A model generated the notes under the pieces. That model made no database searches, had not been told where the DNA came from, and saw only the letters and a program-made list of their open reading frames with translations. A stretch of DNA of 33,916 nt from Clostridiales bacterium (GTDB taxonomy: Bacteria > Bacillota > Clostridia > Christensenellales > Borkfalkiaceae), in NCBI GenBank assembly GCA_015055545.1, contig SVHY01000023.1, positions 1-33,916 on the forward strand, given 5' to 3'. Of the stretch, positions 25,507-32,279 are shown piece after piece. A program made the position numbers and the translations under genes. Numbering within the stretch: the first letter of the stretch is position 1; each line of letters begins with the position of its first letter.

Positions 25507-26498
25507 AAAAGAAAATACTGCTTATCGCAACGGGCGGAACGATTGCATCGCAAGCGGGTACGGACGGATTGACACCACAACTTAAAGCGGAAACGCTTTT
25601 AAAATGCGTACCCGAAATTTACGCGTTTTGCGACGTGGACACCGTGCAGGTGTATAATATTGACAGTACGAATATCACGCCTAATCACTGGATTTGCCTT
25701 GCCCAAACGATTAAGGAAAATTACGAAAAATACGACGGATTCGTGGTTTGTCACGGCACGGATACGATGTCGTTTACGGCGGCAATGCTCTCGTATATGG
25801 TGCAAAATTCGCCAAAGCCTATCGTTTTGACGGGTTCGCAACAGCCGATTGACAAGGAGGATACGGACGGGCGTATCAATCTCCGCGACAGTTTTTTATA
25901 CGCCGCAAGCGATATTGCAAGCGACGTCGTGATCGTTTTCCAAGGTCAAATCATTGCAGGTACGCGCGCAAAGAAAGTGCGTACGAAAAGCTTTAACGCG
26001 TTTACAAGCGTGGATTTTCCCGTACTCGGCGTGATTCGCGACGGGAAGATTATCCCATATATCATAACGCCGAAATCGGACAAGCCCGCGTTTTTCTTGG
26101 AGCTTGACGAAAAAGTAGGTTTGCTTACGCTCACGCCCGGGCAAAAAGGCGATATTTTAGACGCGTATTTCCGTTTTTACGACGGCGTAGTGCTGTCGGG
26201 TTACGGCACGGGCGGTATACCCGAGGGAGATTATTACGGCTTTTACGACGTAATAACGTCTTGGGAAGGCAAGGGTAAAACGCTCGTCGTTACCACGCAA
26301 GTCCAGCAGGAAGGCAGCGATATGAGCGTTTATCGCGTCGGCAGGGGCTTGAAGAACCGCTTTGCATTGCTGGAAAGTTATTCTATGACGTACGAGAGTA
26401 TTATAGCCAAGCTGATGTGGATTTTGGCGATTACGAAAGAAGATAGCGAAGTGGAAAAACTCTTTTATAAAACGGTTAATTACGATTTGATAGGTTGA
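25503..26498 (+). CDS. ansA: L-asparaginase (type I, cytoplasmic)
   Basis: Hydrolyses asparagine to aspartate and ammonia. 331 residues, with the nucleophile motif ATGGTIAS (Thr13) and the second motif CHGTDTM (residues 83-89, Thr86 and Asp87), DSTNITPNHW near 54-63 and VLTGSQQP. No signal peptide, so it is cytoplasmic. The ATG overlaps the upstream U32 stop by four bases. The gene lies in a run with two peptidases, which suggests use of peptide-derived asparagine. Confidence 0.93.
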   Translation: MKKKILLIATGGTIASQAGTDGLTPQLKAETLLKCVPEIYAFCDVDTVQVYNIDSTNITPNHWICLAQTIKENYEKYDGFVVCHGTDTMSFTAAMLSYMVQNSPKPIVLTGSQQPIDKEDTDGRINLRDSFLYAASDIASDVVIVFQGQIIAGTRAKKVRTKSFNAFTSVDFPVLGVIRDGKIIPYIITPKSDKPAFFLELDEKVGLLTLTPGQKGDILDAYFRFYDGVVLSGYGTGGIPEGDYYGFYDVITSWEGKGKTLVVTTQVQQEGSDMSVYRVGRGLKNRFALLESYSMTYESIIAKLMWILAITKEDSEVEKLFYKTVNYDLIG

Positions 26499-26500
26499 TT

Positions 26501-28213
26501 ATGCAGTTGACGACTTTTGAAAATTTACAATACGAACGCCCTGATTTTGCAGGCGTTCCTAAGTTTTATAACCGTCTAATCGAACGGGTGAAAACCGCGC
26601 AATCGTACGCGGAAGTTAAGGCTTGTATACAAGACGAAGAACGTTTTTCCTCCCGTTTGAGCACGATGGCAACCGTCGTGGAAATCCGCCATACGGTGGA
26701 CACGAGCGACGCTTTTTATGAAAAGGAATACGAATATATCCACCAAAGCTATCCTGAAGCGATGCCGTATATGCAAAACTTCAACTTGGCGCTTTTGTCA
26801 TCGCCGTTCAAAGCGGATATAGACAACGAATACGGTTCGCAATTTTTAAAGCGCGTACAACTTGACGTGGATAGTTTTTGCGAGAAAAACGTACCGCTCA
26901 TGCAGGAAGAAAACGAGCTTTCCAGCCGTTATCAAAGCCTTACGGCATCGTGTAAAATACTTTTCGACGGCGAAGAACGCAATCTATACGGTTTGCAAAA
27001 ATACTTTTCGCATACGGATAGAGCCGTGCGCAAAGCGGCGGCGGAAAAGTACGCCGAATTTTTTGAAAAGAACGATCAAGAGCTGGGCGAAATCTTTGAT
27101 AAGTTAGTCAAATTACGCCATCAAATGGGCGTGAATATGGGTTTTAAAAATTATATCCCGCTTGGGTATATGTTACAAGGTCGGCTTGACTACGACGAAA
27201 AGGACGTCGCCGCGTTCAGAAAACAAGTGGAAGAAGAGCTCGTTCCGTTTTGCAATATGCTTTACCTTGCGCAAGCCAAGCGTATCGGTGTGGATACATT
27301 GAAGTTTTACGACGAACAGCTCGTATTTGAGGGCGGCAACGCCGTACCTATCGGCGATAGGTCGTATCTCGTTGGGCAGGCGCGGGAAATGTACCACGAC
27401 ATGAGCCGAGAAACGGGTGAATTTATTGACTTTATGATCGAGCATGAGCTTATGGATTTGGATAATAAACCCAACAAAGCGGCAACGGGTTACATGACTG
27501 TGCTCAGCGATTATAAAGCCCCGTTCGTGTATTCCTGTTTCAACGGCACGACGGGCGACGTAGACGTGTTGACGCACGAAATGGGACACGCGTTTGCGGG
27601 GTATACGGCAATGCGTACCCAGTCTTTGCAAGCGCTTTGGGGTGAACCGACGGATATTGCCGAAATCCATTCTATGGCGATGGAACAATTCGCCTATCCG
27701 TACGCCGAGCGTTTTTTTGGCGATAAAGCGGAACGTTACCGTTTACAACACTTGCAAGAAACGCTCACGTTCGTACCGTTCGGGGTGGCGGTAGACGAGT
27801 TTCAGCATATCGTGTACGAAAATCCCGATATGACGCCAAATGAACGCAAAGCGGCTTGGCGGGAGCTGGAAAAGAAATACATGCCGTGGCGCGATTACGG
27901 TGAAGATAACGCCTTTTTCGAGAGCGGCGGTTGGTGGTATCATAAACTGCATATCTATCAATTCCCGTTCTATTATATCAATTACACGCTCACGACCATG
28001 GGCGCAATGGAGTTCAAAGCAAAACAAGCGGAAAACCCGTCGGCGTGTTGGGAAGATTATTTAACGCTTTGCAGGGTAGGCGGTTCGCTTGGGTATTTGG
28101 ATACGTTAAAGGCGGCGCATTTATCCGTACCGTTTGAAAAGGGCGGTGTAAAACGCGCCGTATCGCAGGCAAAAAGTATATTAGAAAACGCATTAAAGGA
28201 AGGTAAGTTATGA
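26501..28213 (+). CDS. M3 family oligoendopeptidase (PepF-like)
   Basis: A 570-residue zinc peptidase of the M3 family that cleaves short peptides in the cytoplasm. The zinc motif HEMGH is at residues 359-363 and the third ligand lies in the following EIHSMAMEQF segment. PFVYSCFNGTTGDVDVLTHE-type core and GGWWYHKLHIYQFPFYYINY near the C-terminus are typical of oligoendopeptidases. The frame opens at a TTG six bases earlier, but ATG at 26501 is the better start. It follows ansA by 2 bases and overlaps the next gene by ATGA. Confidence 0.93.
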   Translation: MQLTTFENLQYERPDFAGVPKFYNRLIERVKTAQSYAEVKACIQDEERFSSRLSTMATVVEIRHTVDTSDAFYEKEYEYIHQSYPEAMPYMQNFNLALLSSPFKADIDNEYGSQFLKRVQLDVDSFCEKNVPLMQEENELSSRYQSLTASCKILFDGEERNLYGLQKYFSHTDRAVRKAAAEKYAEFFEKNDQELGEIFDKLVKLRHQMGVNMGFKNYIPLGYMLQGRLDYDEKDVAAFRKQVEEELVPFCNMLYLAQAKRIGVDTLKFYDEQLVFEGGNAVPIGDRSYLVGQAREMYHDMSRETGEFIDFMIEHELMDLDNKPNKAATGYMTVLSDYKAPFVYSCFNGTTGDVDVLTHEMGHAFAGYTAMRTQSLQALWGEPTDIAEIHSMAMEQFAYPYAERFFGDKAERYRLQHLQETLTFVPFGVAVDEFQHIVYENPDMTPNERKAAWRELEKKYMPWRDYGEDNAFFESGGWWYHKLHIYQFPFYYINYTLTTMGAMEFKAKQAENPSACWEDYLTLCRVGGSLGYLDTLKAAHLSVPFEKGGVKRAVSQAKSILENALKEGKL

Positions 28214-29436
28214 GAAAAACGCAATTACAAAGATACGCAAAGTTAATAGCCAAAGTAGGCTTGAACGTAAAAAAAGGTCAGTCGGTGTTCATAGCCGCAG
28301 GTCTTGACCAACCCGAATTTGTGGCAATGGTTACGGAAGAATGTTATAAAGCGGGCGCAAGCGAAGTGTTCGTGGAATGGAGCGACCAAGCTATTGAAAA
28401 GATTTCTTCCAAATATAGAACGCTTGAATCGCTTTCTACATTAAAGCCTTGGGCGAAAGCCAAATGGCAATATAAGGCGGATAACTACGCATGCCGTTTA
28501 TTTATCGAATCGGAAGATCCCGACGGTATGCGCGGAGTAGACCAAGAAAAAATGAGCGCAGTCCGTCGCGCGATTTATCCGCAGGTAAAACCGTTCCGTT
28601 TGCAGATGGAAAACAGACACCAATGGTGTATCGCCGCGGTCCCGGGAAAAGCTTGGGCGAAAAAGGTGTTCCCCGAATTGAGCGAGAAAAAAGCGGTGGA
28701 AAAAATGTGGCAAGTCATATTGCAAACGTCCAGAGCCGACGGAAAGAACCCCGTCAAAGCATGGAAAGAGCATAACGCAGATTTGCAAGCTCGCTGTGAT
28801 TATCTCAATTCGCTTGGGCTTGTCGCGCTGGAATATACAAGCGCGAACGGCACGAATTTAACGGTCGGCTTAAACGAAGACGGCGTATTTTGCGGCGGTC
28901 AGGAAAAGACGTTAAAGGGCAGGGCGTTCAACCCGAATATACCCACGGAAGAAGTATTCACATCTCCCAAAGCTGGGGCGGCGGACGGCGTAGTGTATTC
29001 GACAAAACCGCTTTCGTATATGGGTGAAATTATCGACAATTTCTCGTTGCGCTTTGAAAAAGGCAAGGTGGTGGAAGTGCACGCAGAGAAAGGCGAAGAA
29101 CTGCTTAAAGAAATGGTTTCGATGGACGAGGGTGCGGGCAAGCTCGGCGAATGTGCGCTTATTCCCTACGATTCTCCAATCAGCCAAAGCGGCGTGCTTT
29201 TTTATAACACGCTTTTCGACGAAAACGCAAGCTGTCATTTAGCGCTCGGCCACGGCTTTAACGAGAGCTTAAAAAATTATCAAAACTATACGGACGAGCA
29301 ATGTAAAGCGCGCGGGATTAACGACAGTATGATTCACGTTGATTTCATGATCGGCGCAAAGGATACCGCGGTTGTCGGTATTACGAAAGAGGGCAATCGC
29401 GTACAAATTTTCAAAGACGGCAACTGGGCGTTTTAA
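28210..29436 (+). CDS. M29 family aminopeptidase (AmpS/aminopeptidase T-like)
   Basis: A 408-residue metallo-aminopeptidase that trims N-terminal residues from peptides. Family landmarks are TEEVFTSPK (metal-binding Glu), GVVYSTKPL, MDEGAGKLGECAL (Glu ligand), FYNTLFDENASCHLALGHG (Asp/His ligands) and SMIHVDFMIG with the last His and Asp. No signal peptide. The ATG overlaps the M3 peptidase stop by four bases and aggaagg sits about 9 bases upstream. With the M3 enzyme and asparaginase it makes a plausible peptide-catabolism unit. Confidence 0.93.
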   Translation: MRKTQLQRYAKLIAKVGLNVKKGQSVFIAAGLDQPEFVAMVTEECYKAGASEVFVEWSDQAIEKISSKYRTLESLSTLKPWAKAKWQYKADNYACRLFIESEDPDGMRGVDQEKMSAVRRAIYPQVKPFRLQMENRHQWCIAAVPGKAWAKKVFPELSEKKAVEKMWQVILQTSRADGKNPVKAWKEHNADLQARCDYLNSLGLVALEYTSANGTNLTVGLNEDGVFCGGQEKTLKGRAFNPNIPTEEVFTSPKAGAADGVVYSTKPLSYMGEIIDNFSLRFEKGKVVEVHAEKGEELLKEMVSMDEGAGKLGECALIPYDSPISQSGVLFYNTLFDENASCHLALGHGFNESLKNYQNYTDEQCKARGINDSMIHVDFMIGAKDTAVVGITKEGNRVQIFKDGNWAF

Positions 29437-29492
29437 AGCATAGCGATTTTGGTTATAAATAATGAAAGAATAAAAAACGGAGAAAAAGACAA

Positions 29493-30677
29493 ATGACGAA
29501 AATAGATATTTTTTCAGGCTTTTTAGGCGCAGGCAAAACGACGCTTATTAAAAAACTCATTCAAGAAGCGTACGCAGGCGAAAAACTCGTTTTGATTGAA
29601 AACGAGTTTGGCGAAATCGGCATAGACGGCGGTTTTTTACAGGACGCGGGTATTCAAATTACCGAAATGAATTCGGGCTGTATCTGCTGTTCGCTCGTCG
29701 GGGATTTTTCCAAGGCTTTAAAACAGGTTGCAAAGCAGTATAACCCCGATCGAATCGTAATCGAACCGTCGGGCGTGGGTAAGCTATCCGACGTTATCAA
29801 AGCGGTAGCGGACGCAAATCTTGAAGATGCAAAACTCAATTCCTTTTGCACGGTCGTAGACGCGGCAAAATGCAAAATGTACATGAAAAACTTTGGCGAA
29901 TTTTTCGGCGACCAAGTAGAAAACGCGGGCTGTATCGTACTTTCGCATACGGACAATATAACCGAAGAAAAGCTCGCGGCGGCGGTTGCGCTCGTTCGTG
30001 CGAAAAACTTGACCGCAAGCCTCGTTACCGCGCCTTGGGATAAATTAGACGGCAAAACCATTCTCGCGGCAATGGAACGCACGGACGGTCTGCAAGCCGA
30101 ACTCGACCGCCTTGCAGCGCAAGTAGAAGACGAGCATTGTTGTTGCGGTCATCATCACCATCACGACCACGAATGTGAACACGGACACGATCACGGACAT
30201 CATCATCACCACGACGGCGAAGAATGTTGCTGTGGACATCACCATCACCACGATCACGAATGTGAACACGGGCATGAACACGAACATCATCATCACCACG
30301 ACGGCGAAGAATGTTGTTGCGGTCATCACCACGACCATGACCACGACCATGACCACGAATGTGAACACGGGCATGAACACAGACATCATCACCATCATCA
30401 CGCGGACGAAGTATTCACGAGCTGGGGTGTGGAAACGACGAGAAAATATACGCAAGACGAAATCGCGTACGCGCTTACGCAGCTTAGAATGGAAGAAAAG
30501 TACGGAAAAGTTTTGCGCGCAAAGGGTATTGTTGCGGGCGAAAACGAATGGGTTCATTTCGACTACGTCCCCGACGAACCGGACGTCCGCACGGGCGGAG
30601 CGGCGGTTATCGGCAGATTGTGCGTAATCGGCTGTCAGCTCAACGAAGAAGAACTCAAAACGTTATTTAAGGTGTAA
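29493..30677 (+). CDS. CobW/G3E GTPase with large His/Cys-rich metal-binding insert
   Basis: A 394-residue G3E-family GTPase, a likely zinc (or other transition metal) chaperone. Walker A is GFLGAGKTT at 9-17, the metal-site motif GCICC is at 62-66, and E-x-x-G (EPSGVGK, 91-97) is the Walker B region. Residues 212-304 are an insert with 45 His and 12 Cys in three tandem units, each opening CCCG and containing DHECEHGH; the units start at codons 30138, 30225 and 30312 and the first two are exactly 87 bases apart. The CobW C-terminal domain follows from about 305. Ribosome binding site is acggaga. A second CobW gene follows 14 bases downstream. No convincing Zur box is visible in the 56-base gap upstream. 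Confidence 0.93.
   Translation: MTKIDIFSGFLGAGKTTLIKKLIQEAYAGEKLVLIENEFGEIGIDGGFLQDAGIQITEMNSGCICCSLVGDFSKALKQVAKQYNPDRIVIEPSGVGKLSDVIKAVADANLEDAKLNSFCTVVDAAKCKMYMKNFGEFFGDQVENAGCIVLSHTDNITEEKLAAAVALVRAKNLTASLVTAPWDKLDGKTILAAMERTDGLQAELDRLAAQVEDEHCCCGHHHHHDHECEHGHDHGHHHHHDGEECCCGHHHHHDHECEHGHEHEHHHHHDGEECCCGHHHDHDHDHDHECEHGHEHRHHHHHHADEVFTSWGVETTRKYTQDEIAYALTQLRMEEKYGKVLRAKGIVAGENEWVHFDYVPDEPDVRTGGAAVIGRLCVIGCQLNEEELKTLFKV
30138..30410 (+). repeat. In-frame tandem repeat coding for the His/Cys-rich insert
   Basis: Two 87-base units (30138-30224, 30225-30311) and a longer third unit (from 30312) encode 29-residue blocks beginning CCCGHHH. Synonymous differences between units are few, so the expansion looks recent. 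Confidence 0.85.
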
Positions 30678-30691
30678 ATAGGAACGAGAAT

Positions 30692-31654
30692 ATGAAACAG
30701 AAAATACCTACGGAAACGCCCGTGTATCTCTTTTTGGGCTTTTTAGAATCGGGCAAAACGAAATTTATCCAAGAAACGTTGGAAGACAAACGCTTTTCAT
30801 CGGGCGAAAAAACGCTACTGCTTGTTTGCGAAGAAGGAGAAGAAGAATACGAAACCATTCGCTTTGCCGACGCGGAAAACGTCGAACTTGTAGTGCTTGA
30901 CGATAAGACCAAACTCACCGAAGCATATTTGTCAGGCTTGCAAATCCAGTACGGCATAGAACGCGTAGTAGTGGAATATAACGGCACTTGGCTGCTGGAA
31001 GACTTTTTCAACGCCATGCCCGAAGGCTGGATGGTCAATCAGATTATGACCTTCTTTGATTCCAACACGTTTATAAACTATAACGCGAACATGCGCCAGT
31101 TCACGTTCGATAAAATCCAAAACACCCAGCTCGTCGTGTTTAATAGATTCGACGACAAAATGGACAAAATGGAATTCCACAAAATCGTCCGCGCAATTAG
31201 CCGCCGCTGTGATATCGTCTACGAACACGCCGACGGCAAAGCCGATTTCGACGACATCGAAGACCCGTTGCCGTTCGATATCAACGCCCCCGTGATCGAG
31301 ATAGAAGACAAGGACTACGCCTTTTTCTATCGCGATTTAACGGAGAACTTGGAAAGCTATATCGGCAAAACGGTGAAATTCAAAGGCTTGGTGGCAAAGG
31401 ACAAACGCCTTGCCCCGCAAGATATCGTCATCGGCAGACACGTCATGACCTGTTGCGAAGCGGATATCCAATACTGCGGTTTAGCCTGCGTATTACCGAG
31501 CGTTATGGACTTACAAACGCGCGACTGGGTTTGCGTGACGGCAAAAGTCCGTTTTGAAAAGCACAGGATATATAAAGGCAAAGGCCCTGTCTTGATAGCG
31601 GAAAAAGCCATCGTCTGCAACCCGCCCGAAGAAGCCCTTGCAATGTTTTACTAA
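30692..31654 (+). CDS. CobW-like GTPase fused to a YcgQ-like (DUF1980) C-terminal domain
   Basis: A 320-residue protein with two parts. Residues 10-195 are a P-loop GTPase domain of CobW type: GFLESGKT at 16-23, VVVEYNGTW at 92-100 in the Walker B place and NRFD at 151-154 in the N-K-x-D place. The CxCC metal motif expected after the second strand is absent; that region reads LLLVCEEGEEEYE. Residues 201-320 match the C-terminal domain of YcgQ/TIGR03943 proteins: IEIEDKDYAFFYRDL, YIGKTVKFKGLV, GRHVMTCCEADIQYCGLAC (MTCC at 252-255) and DWVCVTAKV. YcgQ is normally a partner of a YcgR permease; no permease is present here. It is co-transcribed with the upstream CobW GTPase. A role in metal handling is inferred. 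Confidence 0.82.
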   Translation: MKQKIPTETPVYLFLGFLESGKTKFIQETLEDKRFSSGEKTLLLVCEEGEEEYETIRFADAENVELVVLDDKTKLTEAYLSGLQIQYGIERVVVEYNGTWLLEDFFNAMPEGWMVNQIMTFFDSNTFINYNANMRQFTFDKIQNTQLVVFNRFDDKMDKMEFHKIVRAISRRCDIVYEHADGKADFDDIEDPLPFDINAPVIEIEDKDYAFFYRDLTENLESYIGKTVKFKGLVAKDKRLAPQDIVIGRHVMTCCEADIQYCGLACVLPSVMDLQTRDWVCVTAKVRFEKHRIYKGKGPVLIAEKAIVCNPPEEALAMFY

Positions 31655-31724
31655 GCATAAGGTCAAGGAACGTCAGATTGTCAAGTCAAATGCAAATGAG
31701 CTAATCCCAACCCCATATTACAAG

Positions 31725-31776
31725 CAGAAAGAGAGAACAAATCGGGTTTATAGCCGAAACGATCTCTCTTTTTCTG
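31725..31776 (+). terminator. Intrinsic terminator after the CobW pair
   Basis: The outer stem gagaga...tctctc (31731-31736 with about 31763-31768) is extended by an inner cgg/ccg pairing and followed by ttttt. It lies 70 bases after the second CobW stop and closes the operon. Confidence 0.7.
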
Positions 31777-31817
31777 TTGCCTTTCGGTTTAGAGTGATGA
31801 GGTTCGCGTTGCTCGCC

Positions 31818-31974
31818 GTTATGAATTTGCTACGCAAATGTTATGATATGATTGCTTTTGCAATCTACAACTTGGCGAAGCCAATCATAACAATGCGTAA
31901 GCATTTCATAACTCATAACTTGCCGTACGGCAATCATAGCTTAGCGTGAATACTCCATTAAGAGTATCACGCTA
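31818..31974. repeat. Array of short palindromes spaced by GTTATGA / TCATAAC
   Basis: Five short perfect inverted repeats with different stems follow one another: 31825-31839 (atttgc/gcaaat), 31850-31865 (gattgc/gcaatc), 31872-31884 (ttggc/gccaa), 31892-31905 (aatgc/gcatt) and 31920-31933 (ttgccg/cggcaa). A sixth, larger hairpin spans 31942-31974 (tagcgtg...cacgcta with inner atactc/gagtat). Spacers on the left are GTTATGA (31818-31824, 31840-31846); on the right they are the reverse complement TCATAAC (31885-31891, 31906-31912, 31913-31919) and a variant TCATAGC. I know of no named element with this design. No open reading frame runs through it convincingly. Confidence 0.85.
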
Positions 31975-32006
31975 AAAAGCCGAGTTTTATTTTTTGCGCA
32001 AAACGC

Positions 32007-32035
32007 TTGATAAATTTTCTTATATGTGCTATACT
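32007..32035 (+). promoter_or_regulatory. Sigma-A type promoter for the leader RNA and BspA-like gene
   Basis: TTGATA at 32007-32012, TATACT at 32030-32035, 17-base spacer, and TG at 32027-32028 (extended -10). Transcription should begin near 32042, the first base of a 15-bp inverted repeat. Confidence 0.85.
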
Positions 32036-32041
32036 GATTAT

Positions 32042-32194
32042 GCCAAACTAATTGAATAATGGAATTTTGGGTAATTTTCTTTTTGGAATAATTTGCTCTT
32101 TTTTAGGCATACTGTTCAGACTGAATTTGTTAAAAATGCAAATTCCACTGAACAGTATATAGGATTATCCAACTTCTGTTTCAATTAGTTTGGC
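32042..32194 (+). ncRNA. Structured leader RNA closed by a 15-bp inverted repeat
   Basis: gccaaactaattgaa (32042-32056) and ttcaattagtttggc (32180-32194) are a perfect 15-bp inverted repeat. Inside it a second hairpin has an 11-bp perfect stem (32109-32119 with 32148-32158) continued by a 7-bp stem (32123-32129 with 32139-32145) around a 9-base loop. The segments between are partly complementary. There is no coding potential. It could be a regulatory leader, a small RNA ending at the downstream terminator, or a miniature mobile element with terminal inverted repeats; no clear target duplication flanks it. Confidence 0.65.
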
Positions 32195-32216
32195 GACGAT
32201 TGGAGTTTGCGTTTTT

Positions 32217-32246
32217 GTGCGTTGGCTTCGGTCGGCGCACTTTTTT
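32217..32246 (+). terminator. Intrinsic terminator with UUCG tetraloop inside the leader
   Basis: A 10-bp stem (32217-32226 with 32231-32240, including three G-U pairs) closed by a C(TTCG)G tetraloop and followed by TTTTTT. It lies between the promoter and the ribosome binding site of the lipoprotein gene, so it must be read through or regulated for that gene to be expressed. Confidence 0.88.
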
Positions 32247-32279
32247 ATTAAAAAAATTTATTTAAAGGAGCTTTAAAAT

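Noticed and set aside
29437-29492. Zur-type operator upstream of the CobW GTPase
   Set aside because: The gap was read for an AAATCGTAAT-type palindrome and none with acceptable symmetry was found.
30045-30557. Minus-strand open frame with a Val/Met/Phe-rich, membrane-like translation
   Set aside because: It is the antisense of the His/Asp/Glu-rich insert codons (CAT/CAC give ATG/GTG), not a real membrane protein.
31818-31974. CRISPR array at the palindrome block
   Set aside because: The repeated part is only 7 bases, units are under 25 bases and the variable part is itself palindromic; no cas genes are present.
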